Below are positions 43,948 through 51,982 of a stretch of 64,000 nucleotides of DNA, piece by piece; the first letter of the stretch is position 1, and each line of letters starts with the position of its first letter. The notes beneath the pieces are model-generated. The model was not told where the DNA came from and did no database searches. It was given only the letters and a program-made list of their open reading frames with translations. Source of the DNA: Burkholderia lata (GTDB lineage Bacteria; Pseudomonadota; Gammaproteobacteria; Burkholderiales; Burkholderiaceae); NCBI RefSeq assembly GCF_000012945.1, contig NC_007509.1, positions 248,001-312,000 on the forward strand, read 5' to 3'. A program made the translations under genes and the position numbers.

Positions 43948-45321
43948 TCATTCAAGTGTGCTGTTGTTGCGCAGTGCATCCATCTGCCGCGCCTTTGCCT
44001 TGTCGATGAGCGTCTTTGCCGGACGGTTGCCGGGCTCGATCGCAAGGACACTCTCCGCGGTCGCGATGGCCTTGTCGTACTGGCCGCGCGACAGATCTCC
44101 CTGCGCGCGTTTCAGCAGGCCGTCGACGGCGGGTGCGGCAGGGTTGGCCGCCGTGGACGGGCGGACAGGCGGTGTCGGATGCGGTTTGCTGCGCGGTACC
44201 TCCGCCACGGCGGTGGGTGCGGTCGGCGAGGGCGTGTCGTCCTGCAGTTTCGCGAAGGGCGACGGCTGCTGCGCGTTCGCGGATGCTGGCGGCGCGTTCG
44301 ACGCCGGTGGCGTCGCGGGCACCGGAGCCGTCGCGATGTTCGTGACGACGGCCGGCCCCGAGGCAGGCGAGGTCATGGCTGCGGCGGCAGTGGCCGTATC
44401 GATCGGCGCGGACGCCGGTGCGTCGGTCGGCATCGTCGCAACGACCGCGCCGGCGGTGACGGAACCCGATCCTGTGACGCCCGATGCGGCGTCGGCCGTG
44501 AAGGCAGGAATCGTGGATGCGGCGACCGGTTCGGGCGTTGCAGGTGCGCTCGCCTGGCGGCCGTGCCACCAGAATGCGCCGCCCGCGCAGGCGATGGCGA
44601 CTGCGACGCCGGCTGCGATGATCTTGAGTTTTGCCGACGTATCGTCGATTGTCGTCGCGGTCTGCGAAATCGGCCGGGGCACCACGCCGGATGCCGGGCG
44701 CATGGGTTCGGCCGACGCCGACGTTACATCGGCATCTGAAGCGTCGTGAGGTTTGAGAACCGCTTCGACGCCGTTTGTTTCGTCATCGACGAGTGCTGCT
44801 TCGATGTTCGCCGATGCACCGGCTGCCGCGGGCTGGGCATCCGTGATGACAGGCGAGACATGCGACGCAGCGACCGCGTCGCCGCGATGGTCTGCCGCTG
44901 TCATGTGCGCGGCGGTTGCCGCAGCGTCGTGCGATTGCAACGGGGCGTTTGCACGATCCGATACCGTGTCTGCGGTGTTCACCACCAGCGATTCGACACT
45001 GATGTCCGTTTGCGTATCCTGAGCGTCGACGGCGCCGTGTGCCGGCTCGTGAGCGGATTCCACAGCCCCGTATGCGGGTTGCCATGCCGGCTCGACCGGC
45101 GGCGCGGGCACCTCGACCTCGATCGCCCCGGCGTCATCGGCCGATGCGACGGGCGTCCCGCATTTGTTGCAGAAACGCTGGTTCGGCGTCAGAACGGCGT
45201 GGCAGCTCCGGCACGGTGCGCCGGCCGCTTCGGTCCGGATGGCCGCAACCGGTGTTCCGCATTGCTTGCAGAACTTGAGCCCGCCGGGCAGATCGGTTCC
45301 ACAGTGGGTACACGCAGTCAT
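43948..45321 (-). CDS. double zinc-ribbon membrane protein with TPR-like C-terminus
   Basis: A 457-residue protein, first in the operon. Two zinc ribbons occupy the N-terminus (C4-x2-C7...C18-x2-C21 and C37-x2-C40...C51-x2-C54). A long acidic, Ala-rich, low-complexity region runs to about residue 210. One membrane helix ('I-I-A-A-G-V-A-V-A-I-A-C-A-G-G-A-F-W-W') follows near 230, then a periplasmic Ala/Pro-rich linker. The last 60 residues form a TPR-like repeat ('G-Q-Y-D-K-A-I-A-T-A-E-S-V-L-A-I-E-P'). The start at 45321 follows AAGAGGAT. An upstream in-frame ATG (45378) has no site. Function unknown; the build suggests a cytoplasm-to-periplasm scaffold. Confidence 0.75.
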   Translation of the reverse strand: MTACTHCGTDLPGGLKFCKQCGTPVAAIRTEAAGAPCRSCHAVLTPNQRFCNKCGTPVASADDAGAIEVEVPAPPVEPAWQPAYGAVESAHEPAHGAVDAQDTQTDISVESLVVNTADTVSDRANAPLQSHDAAATAAHMTAADHRGDAVAASHVSPVITDAQPAAAGASANIEAALVDDETNGVEAVLKPHDASDADVTSASAEPMRPASGVVPRPISQTATTIDDTSAKLKIIAAGVAVAIACAGGAFWWHGRQASAPATPEPVAASTIPAFTADAASGVTGSGSVTAGAVVATMPTDAPASAPIDTATAAAAMTSPASGPAVVTNIATAPVPATPPASNAPPASANAQQPSPFAKLQDDTPSPTAPTAVAEVPRSKPHPTPPVRPSTAANPAAPAVDGLLKRAQGDLSRGQYDKAIATAESVLAIEPGNRPAKTLIDKAKARQMDALRNNSTLE

Positions 45322-46167
45322 AATAAGTAATCCTCTTCTTTTGATCGATCGACGTGACGTCGCCGTGCGGGCATGCACACGTTTGTCCGAATCGCGGGAT
45401 GGCGGCGTATCGACGCGTGCTATGAAGGCGAGCGACGCGGCGCGGGCCGTTCAGCGCGGGATATCAGTCGGAATGGGCTCGGCCGCGCGGGAAGTGTCGG
45501 CGTAGAGAAGAAGAGATCCGGCCGACGTGAATTGGCACGTGCGGCCCAACGGATCCGGATGCCCCGGTATTGAATGGCGAGTTCAAGCTTTCCCCGTTTC
45601 AGTCGCCAGATTGAGTCCGGCTGACTGTTTTCATTATTTCGATTGATAATACAAATGGTCTTCTGCCGCGGATATTACACTGAAATTACGGGGCTTTGCC
45701 ATCCGCAAGGGGCGTGACAGAGCGCGTTTTCGCGTGCAAACCCGATCGAACGCGCCGTGCGCACCGTCATCGGCCTGGGGCGTATTCATCGCCGCGACCC
45801 CTGCTTGCCGTGGCGCTCAAGGTCTCGCCGGCACACTCTGGCACCCGATCGTGGCCGGTGTCGTGCCACACGCTGCCATCTCTTGAACCGTTGGTTCGGC
45901 GCTCGCACGGCAACTGAGGCGTCCATTCCATGCGCTGACTTACCCGGTTCATCGGACCGTGGCCCTGGTCGGGCAAATGTCTACCTGCCTTTTAAAGCAG
46001 GCAGCGTGTCCTTCACGCAGTACGCCGCCGAGCAAATCTGTCGAGTTCTCGTTGCCAGCGCAGGCCCCGAGCGCTCCCCTTGCCTGGCGGTCACCACCTT
46101 GCGTGGCTATCTCCCACGCGTCACCGACAGCCCGTGCAACTACTGAGTTGCCGCGAAAAATGGTTTA
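45322..46167. other. intergenic region without a recognised gene
   Basis: About 850 bases between the leftward zinc-ribbon operon and the rightward ALDH operon. 45590-45690 is A+T rich and probably contains the leftward promoter. 45740-46145 has lower G+C than neighbouring genes and frames on both strands without coding character. It might be a decayed mobile element, but I find no terminal repeats or transposase motif. Confidence 0.35.
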
Positions 46168-46181
46168 TGGTCAAATGACCA
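46168..46181. promoter_or_regulatory. operator site 1, perfect palindrome TGGTCA-AA-TGACCA
   Basis: A perfect 6+2+6 palindrome about 250 bases before the ALDH start. It is followed by TGTCAAGTGATCTA, which closely resembles the sequence after site 3 (AGTCGGATGATCTA). The same palindrome core recurs upstream of the second BVMO. This is the form expected of a dimeric helix-turn-helix regulator (GntR, TetR or MarR type). Confidence 0.6.
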
Positions 46182-46431
46182 TGTCAAGTGATCTACATGC
46201 CTGTTTCATCCCCAATTGGACGTCATCGCTCGAGCGTGGACGTTCCCAAGGTGGGCAAGATTGTGTGAACGCTTCAGGGGCGGCGCGGAATTCGGCGCAC
46301 ACCGGCCACCGGAAGTCCGGCGAAATCTTGGGGGGAGGGAGCAGGCGCCCGCGTATCGACACCTGAGCCGTTTTCGCCTGTCGGCTGAAAGTGCCTCGGT
46401 TGAAAAACAAGAATTTCTGGAGACAGTGCTC

Positions 46432-47934
46432 GTGGATGAACTGCACAGCAGGAAGAACGAAGTGATTGACCCCTCGGCGCTACGCGCCCGGCTGCGAGAC
46501 GGCGCCCTGCTGGAGACGCGCGCCTGGCTGGCATCGGGATGGCAGGAAGGCACGGATGGTCGCTCGTTTCCCGTCACGAATCCGGCCACGGGTGACATCC
46601 TGGCTCGCGTTGCCAGCCTCGGCGCTGCGGAGGTTGAGCAAGCCATCGAATCGTCGGCGCTTGCACAGCAAGGCTGGCAGAAACGGACCAGCCACGAACG
46701 CGCAAAGCTGTTGCGCGCGTGGTTCGACTTGATCCTGGCGAATGCCGACGATCTCGCCTTGATCATGACGTCGGAGCAGGGCAAGCCGCTGGCAGAGGCC
46801 CGCGGCGAAATCACGTATGCCGCTTCTTTTGTGGAGTGGTTCGCCGAAGAAGCGAAGCGTGTCTACGGCGACGTCATGCCTCACCCGCAAGGTGACAAGC
46901 GCATCCTCGTCATCCGTCAGCCGATCGGCGTGTGTGCCGCGATCACGCCGTGGAATTTCCCGGCCGCGATGATCACGCGCAAGGTCGCGCCGGCACTGGC
47001 CGCGGGCTGTTCCATCATCGTGCGCCCGGCCGACCTGACGCCGCTGACGGCGCTTGCGCTTGCCGTCCTCGCCGAGCGAGCGGGCATTCCGGCGGGTGTC
47101 CTTCAAGTGGTGTGTGGCCCGTCGCGCGAGATCGGCGCGGTGCTGACGGCGAGCCCGGTGGTGCGCAAGCTTTCGTTCACCGGTTCGACCGAAGTGGGCC
47201 GCGTGCTCATGAGCCAATCGTCCGGAACGATCAAGCGGCTCTCTCTCGAGCTCGGCGGCAACGCACCTTTCATCGTGTTCGACGACGCGGATCTCGACGC
47301 AGCGATTGAAGGGGCGATGGCGTCGAAATACCGGAATAGCGGTCAGACCTGTGTTTGCGCCAATCGCTTTCTTGTCCAGGCAGGCATTCACGACCGTTTC
47401 GTCGAGGCGCTCACCCGGCGAGTCCAGGCGCTCAAGGTAGGGAACGGCATCGAGCCGGGCGTGCAGCAGGGGCCGCTGATCCAGAAGTCCGCCTGCGACC
47501 ACCTGAATCAGCTGATCGACGATGCGGTAAGCAAGGGCGCACGCATCGTCACCGGCGGGAAAGGCCATCCGCTCGGGGGCACGTTTTTCGAGCCGACCGT
47601 CATTGCCGATGCGACGCCGGCCATGCGTCTCGCGCGCGAGGAGCTCTTCGGGCCCGTCGGCCCGGTGTTCCGCTTCGACGATGAAGCAGAAGCGATCGCG
47701 ATGGCCAACGACACCGAGTACGGGCTCGCCGCCTATCTCTATACGCGTGACAACAGCCGCATCTGGCGTGTGGGCGAGGCACTCGAGTACGGCATGGTCG
47801 GCCTGAATACCGGCGTGATTTCCAACGAGGTCGCGCCGTTCGGCGGAGTCAAGCAATCGGGCCTGGGCCGGGAGGGTTCCCGTTATGGAATCGAGGAATA
47901 CCTGGAAATCAAGTACATGTGCTCCCAGGTCTAA
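46432..47934 (+). CDS. NAD(P)-dependent (semi)aldehyde dehydrogenase, GabD-like
   Basis: A 500-residue ALDH most like succinate-semialdehyde dehydrogenases. It shows 'I-T-P-W-N-F-P-A-A-M-I-T-R-K', 'F-T-G-S-T-E-V-G', general base E273 in 'L-E-L-G-G-N-A-P', nucleophile C307 in 'G-Q-T-C-V-C-A-N-R', 'E-E-L-F-G-P-V' and 'P-F-G-G-V-K-Q-S-G-L-G-R-E-G'. It starts at GTG 46432, with GGAG nine bases upstream. In this operon it should oxidise an omega-oxo acid or aldehyde made by the neighbouring ADH from the alcohol released by BVMO and esterase. The operon continues with the Fe-ADH 29 bases on. Confidence 0.92.
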   Translation: MDELHSRKNEVIDPSALRARLRDGALLETRAWLASGWQEGTDGRSFPVTNPATGDILARVASLGAAEVEQAIESSALAQQGWQKRTSHERAKLLRAWFDLILANADDLALIMTSEQGKPLAEARGEITYAASFVEWFAEEAKRVYGDVMPHPQGDKRILVIRQPIGVCAAITPWNFPAAMITRKVAPALAAGCSIIVRPADLTPLTALALAVLAERAGIPAGVLQVVCGPSREIGAVLTASPVVRKLSFTGSTEVGRVLMSQSSGTIKRLSLELGGNAPFIVFDDADLDAAIEGAMASKYRNSGQTCVCANRFLVQAGIHDRFVEALTRRVQALKVGNGIEPGVQQGPLIQKSACDHLNQLIDDAVSKGARIVTGGKGHPLGGTFFEPTVIADATPAMRLAREELFGPVGPVFRFDDEAEAIAMANDTEYGLAAYLYTRDNSRIWRVGEALEYGMVGLNTGVISNEVAPFGGVKQSGLGREGSRYGIEEYLEIKYMCSQV

Positions 47935-47963
47935 CTGCCAAAGTCTGCATCAAGGAAACGTCA

Positions 47964-49130
47964 ATGGAAATGTCCCCGCAATCGATGCTCTTCGAAACTG
48001 TTCCGTCCATTCTCCAGGAATGGGGGTGTGTACGCCGCTTGGGTCAGGTGATGGCGGCCTGGACGGAGCGCCGTCATGTCCTGATCGTGACCGACGCGGG
48101 GCTGCACAACGCCGGTGTGCTGGAACCGGCGAAAGCGTCGTTGGCAGCCGAGGGATTCCGTGTGGCGGTTTTTGATGAGGTCGTGGCCGACCCGCCGGAG
48201 AGCGTGGTCTCGCGCTGCGTCGAGTTCGCGCGCGGTGCGGAGGCGGATATCGTCATCGGCCTGGGCGGCGGCTCGTCGATGGACATTGCAAAACTGGCCG
48301 CCGTGCTCACCGTCTCGCGGCAATCGCTCGCGGAAATGTACGGAATCGGCAACGTGAAGGGCGCACGGCTGCCATTGGTGCAGATCCCTACGACGGCCGG
48401 TACCGGATCGGAAGTCACCAACATTTCCATCGTTTCGGTTAACGAAACAACCAAGATGGGCATCGTCTCACGTCAGCTGTATGCCGACAAAGTGATCCTG
48501 GACGCCGAATTGACGGTCGGTCTGCCGCGCAGCCATACCGCCGCGACGGGCATCGACGCGATGGTCCACGCCATCGAGGCCTATACCAGCAAGCACAAGA
48601 AGAATGCCCTCTCCGACGCGCTTGCGCGTGAGGCTCTGCGATTGCTGGTGAGCAACCTGATCCCGGCTTGCGAAAACGGTCACGACCGGCATGCACGCGA
48701 GGCAATGCTGCTGGGCGCCACGCTGGCGGGGCAGGCCTTCGCCAATGCCCCGGTGGCCGCGGTCCATGCGCTCGCGTATCCGTTGGGGGGCCATTTCCAT
48801 ATCCCGCATGGCTTGTCCAACGCATTGATGCTTGGCCCCGTGCTGCGATTCAACGCCGAAGCGGCCGCTTCGCATTATTCGGAACTGGCAGACGTCGTAA
48901 GCGTGGGTGGAACGGGCGACGCCACGGCGCGCACGGCGGCGTTCATCGCATTCCTGGAAGACCTGATGGACCGATCCGGCGCGCCGCGACGTCTGCGCGA
49001 CGTGGGTGTCACGCAGGCGAGCCTGCCGACCCTGGCGGCCGATGCGATGAAGCAGCAGCGCCTGCTGTTGAACAATCCGGTCGTTGTCACGGAGTCGGAC
49101 GCATTGCGCCTGTATGAACAGGCCTATTGA
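47964..49130 (+). CDS. iron-containing alcohol dehydrogenase
   Basis: A 388-residue group III (Fe) alcohol dehydrogenase. The NAD site is 'G-L-G-G-G-S-S-M-D-I-A-K', the middle has 'P-T-T-A-G-T-G-S-E-V-T', and the metal ligands come from 'T-G-I-D-A-M-V-H-A-I-E' and 'A-V-H-A-L-A-Y-P-L-G-G-H-F-H-I-P-H-G'. It interconverts an alcohol with an aldehyde or ketone. Coupled to the preceding ALDH, the expected flow is alcohol to aldehyde to acid. The ATG at 47964 follows CAAGGAAA. The BVMO gene begins 52 bases after its stop. Confidence 0.92.
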   Translation: MEMSPQSMLFETVPSILQEWGCVRRLGQVMAAWTERRHVLIVTDAGLHNAGVLEPAKASLAAEGFRVAVFDEVVADPPESVVSRCVEFARGAEADIVIGLGGGSSMDIAKLAAVLTVSRQSLAEMYGIGNVKGARLPLVQIPTTAGTGSEVTNISIVSVNETTKMGIVSRQLYADKVILDAELTVGLPRSHTAATGIDAMVHAIEAYTSKHKKNALSDALAREALRLLVSNLIPACENGHDRHAREAMLLGATLAGQAFANAPVAAVHALAYPLGGHFHIPHGLSNALMLGPVLRFNAEAAASHYSELADVVSVGGTGDATARTAAFIAFLEDLMDRSGAPRRLRDVGVTQASLPTLAADAMKQQRLLLNNPVVVTESDALRLYEQAY

Positions 49131-49182
49131 ACCGACGCCGGAAAATCCGCAGTCGCCGTAATGTAAATAGAGAGAGTGCACC

Positions 49183-50646
49183 GTGAACAATGTAGAAAGG
49201 ATTGAGCACCACGAGATCGTTATCCTGGGTGCAGGCTTCGGAGGCCTCGGCATGGCCGCTCGCATGAAGATCGCGGGCATCGACGACTTCGTCGTGCTGG
49301 AGAAGCGTCCCGATCTCGGCGGCGTCTGGCTGGACAATTCGTATCCCGGCGCGGCATGCGATACCGAATCGCACCTGTACTGCTACAGCTTCCATCCGCA
49401 TTTGCGCGTGAGCGCCATGTATGCCGGCCGGAATGAGCTGCTGCACTATTTGAAATCGCTTGCCACGCGGTTCGACCTCGCAGAACACCTGCGATTCGAC
49501 ACCGAGATTCGCAGTGCCGAATGGGATGCAAGTGCAAGCGTCTGGCGGTTCGAGCTGAACGACGGTTCCCGGATGACCTCGCGATTCTTCGTGCCGGCCT
49601 GGGGGCAACTGAATCGCCCGATGATCCCGGCGGTGCGCGGCCTGGCGGATTTCAACGGCGAGTATTTCCACTCCGCCGAGTGGCGGCACGACGTGGACTT
49701 GACCGGCAAGCGCGTGGCAAGCATCGGCAACGCCGCCAGCGCCGTGCAGTATGTGCCGCTCATCGCGCCGAAGGTCGATCACCTGACGGTATTCCAGCGC
49801 AGCGCGAACTGGATCATGCCGCGCAACCAGATCGTCTTCTCGACGGAGCAGCTCGATACCTACGAGCGCGAGCCCCATCTTTTCGAAGAAAGCAGGAAAT
49901 CGCTGCACGCGTTCCGCGAGTCCGGGTTCGAGCGGACACGGATGGGTTCGAACGCGCAGCTGGAAGGCAAGAGTCTCGCGTTGGCCCACCTTCATCGCCA
50001 GGTGCCCGACCCGGTCCTGCGCGAGCAGCTGACGCCGGACTATGAATACGCGTGCAAGCGGATTCTGCGATCGGACGACTACTATCCGGCGCTCATGCGC
50101 GACAACGTTGCGCTGGAAACGGCGGGGGTGGAGTCGTTCGTCGACGAAGGCATCGTGACCCGGGACGGCCGTCTGCTCCCGTTCGACGTGGTCGTGTTCG
50201 GAACCGGGTTCGAGAGCCAGGCGTTCCAGGGCAGCCTGCAGGTTCGCGGGACGGACCGCACGTTGGCCCAGGCTTGGGCAGACGGCCCGGAAGCCTATCT
50301 GGGCATGACCGTGCCGGGCTTCCCGAACATGTTCATGTTGTACGGGCCGAACACCAACCTGAACCACAACTCCATCGTGTCGATGCTCGAGATCCAGCAG
50401 AACTACATCATCGACGCGATCGGCGGCATGGCGTCGGCCGGCGTGAAGGCAGTCAGCGTCGACAGCGGCGTGTTCGACGCATACAACGACAAGCTGCAAT
50501 CGGCGATGGCCGGCTCGGCGTTTTCGGCGGGCTGCTCGAGCTGGTACAAGAACGCACAAGGCAAGGTGATCAACAACTGGCCGGGCACGGTGGACGAGTA
50601 CCGCGCGGCGACGCAATGGGATCAAAGCGTGTTCGCGGCGATCTGA
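49183..50646 (+). CDS. flavin-containing Baeyer-Villiger monooxygenase (BVMO 1)
   Basis: A 487-residue FAD/NADPH monooxygenase. The FAD motif is G16-A-G-F-G-G21; the BVMO fingerprint F-x-G-x3-H-x3-W is complete at F157-N-G-E-Y-F-H-S-A-E-W167; the NADPH motif 'G-N-A-A-S-A-V-Q' follows. Such enzymes insert oxygen next to a carbonyl, turning a ketone into an ester or lactone. The length is that of type I BVMOs without an N-terminal extension. It is followed after 12 bases by an esterase, the standard pairing for ester or lactone opening. Only 37% or so of the sequence can be judged from motifs, so the ketone is unknown. Confidence 0.9.
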   Translation: MNNVERIEHHEIVILGAGFGGLGMAARMKIAGIDDFVVLEKRPDLGGVWLDNSYPGAACDTESHLYCYSFHPHLRVSAMYAGRNELLHYLKSLATRFDLAEHLRFDTEIRSAEWDASASVWRFELNDGSRMTSRFFVPAWGQLNRPMIPAVRGLADFNGEYFHSAEWRHDVDLTGKRVASIGNAASAVQYVPLIAPKVDHLTVFQRSANWIMPRNQIVFSTEQLDTYEREPHLFEESRKSLHAFRESGFERTRMGSNAQLEGKSLALAHLHRQVPDPVLREQLTPDYEYACKRILRSDDYYPALMRDNVALETAGVESFVDEGIVTRDGRLLPFDVVVFGTGFESQAFQGSLQVRGTDRTLAQAWADGPEAYLGMTVPGFPNMFMLYGPNTNLNHNSIVSMLEIQQNYIIDAIGGMASAGVKAVSVDSGVFDAYNDKLQSAMAGSAFSAGCSSWYKNAQGKVINNWPGTVDEYRAATQWDQSVFAAI

Positions 50647-50658
50647 GCGGAGAGGCAC

Positions 50659-51642
50659 ATGACATCAGTGCACTGGTTGCCGCTGACGGAGGTGGCTGAC
50701 GATGCCCGGGACGCCGTTCGGGCGTTCCGCGAACTGGGCGGACGACACTACGGCAGCTTTTCCGTCGACCAGTCGCGCGTGAACTTCGTGCGTGCGTGCG
50801 AATTGAACGGCCTCACGGGCGACGAGGCGGTTGTCCACGAAGACATCGATGTTCCCGTCGCAGGCGGCAGCATTCGGGTACGGCTCTATCGCCCGCCCGC
50901 CGGGGCGAGTGCCGACGGCAACCCGCTTGTCGTCTTCATTCACGGCGGCGGGTGGGTGATCGGCAGCGTGGACACGCATGATGGCATCTGCCGGCATCTC
51001 GCACGGCATGGCGGGTGTGCCGTCGCTTCGGTGGAGTACCGGCTATCGCCGGAGCACCGGTGGCCGGTCCCGCTCGAAGACTGCGAGCAGGCATTGGACT
51101 ATCTGACGGCCAACGCTGCTGCGCTCTCCATCAATGCGTCCCGGGTGATCCTGGCGGGCGACAGCGCCGGCGGCAATATGGCGACCCTCATCGCCAATGC
51201 GGCATCGGTGGCGGGGCCCGCGATCATCGGGCAGGTCCTGTTTTATCCCGTGACCGACCTGACGGCGTCACTTCCGTCATACCGGCGCATTCAAGGCGGA
51301 TTTCCGCTTGTCGCCGAGTCGATGCTCTGGTTCCGGGAGCACTACGTGCCGGACGGCACGCCATTTGATCTTCCACGCCTGTCCCCGCTGCTGCATGCGG
51401 AAGGCCGGCGGCAGCCGCCGATGTTCATGGCAACGGTGGGGCTGGATCCGTTATGTGACGAAGGCATCGCCTACGCGTCATGCGCGGCCCGCGCCGGGAG
51501 CCAGGTCGAGCATCACCATCTGCCCGGGCACCATCACGGCATCGTCACCGCGGCCCGTGCTATCCCGGCAGCGAGATACCTGCTGGATCGCGCTGCTTCC
51601 TTCGTTCGGCGGCTCGCCGAAAAAGACGGTTGCGATGCTTGA
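50659..51642 (+). CDS. alpha/beta hydrolase, HSL family esterase 1
   Basis: A 327-residue esterase of the hormone-sensitive-lipase type. The oxyanion motif H95-G-G-G is followed by 'V-E-Y-R-L-S-P-E-H'. The nucleophile is S169 in 'G-D-S169-A-G-G', and the catalytic His lies in the C-terminal 'G-H-H-H-G-I'. There is no signal peptide, so it is cytoplasmic. It lies 12 bases after BVMO 1 and would cleave the ester or lactone that BVMO makes. It ends the first operon; the next 340 bases carry two operator-like palindromes and no gene. Confidence 0.9.
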   Translation: MTSVHWLPLTEVADDARDAVRAFRELGGRHYGSFSVDQSRVNFVRACELNGLTGDEAVVHEDIDVPVAGGSIRVRLYRPPAGASADGNPLVVFIHGGGWVIGSVDTHDGICRHLARHGGCAVASVEYRLSPEHRWPVPLEDCEQALDYLTANAAALSINASRVILAGDSAGGNMATLIANAASVAGPAIIGQVLFYPVTDLTASLPSYRRIQGGFPLVAESMLWFREHYVPDGTPFDLPRLSPLLHAEGRRQPPMFMATVGLDPLCDEGIAYASCAARAGSQVEHHHLPGHHHGIVTAARAIPAARYLLDRAASFVRRLAEKDGCDA

Positions 51643-51753
51643 CGCTTCGATCGTCGCACAGGCATGGAGCATGCAACCTTCGCGACGGATCGTGTAATGG
51701 AAACTCCTGATTCAAATTATCCCTCGACTGCATAGACTGGGAACCGTTGGACT

Positions 51754-51767
51754 TGGTCAATTGATCA
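51754..51767. promoter_or_regulatory. operator site 2, TGGTCA-AT-TGATCA
   Basis: Same 6+2+6 layout as the site at 46168 with one mismatch (TGATCA for TGACCA). It lies in the otherwise empty 51643-51982 interval before BVMO 2, 152 bases upstream of site 3 (centre to centre). Confidence 0.5.
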
Positions 51768-51905
51768 TGTTCAGAGTGGCGGGTCAAATCGGGATGCGCA
51801 CATCAATGACTCGCGTGCGTGTCCGGTCGGGTGCGTAGGTGGCTGCCTCGTGCTGGTTTGAAGCGGTGTCGCTGGCATACACGTGTGGGCGTATTTTTCC
51901 TCTGT

Positions 51906-51919
51906 AGTCACATGACCAA
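51906..51919. promoter_or_regulatory. operator site 3, TAGTCA-CA-TGACCA
   Basis: Same layout with one mismatch (TAGTCA for TGGTCA). It is followed by AGTCGGATGATCTA, similar to the sequence after site 1, so about 33 bases are shared between the two promoters. It lies about 64 bases before the BVMO 2 ATG, a position that fits repression or activation at its promoter. Confidence 0.55.
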
Positions 51920-51982
51920 GTCGGATGATCTAGTCGTGCGGCGTTACGGATATTTTCAATAACTGGTCATCGGAGGGATCTC

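Noticed and set aside
45740..46145. Possible decayed insertion sequence
   Set aside because: Composition is lower in G+C and frames look non-coding, but I found no transposase motif, terminal inverted repeats or target duplication, so I list it only as an unexplained gap.
51643..51982. Sigma-54 promoter upstream of BVMO 2
   Set aside because: A TGGCAT...TGTGGGC string near 51876 resembles the -24/-12 elements, but the spacing between GG and GC is wrong.
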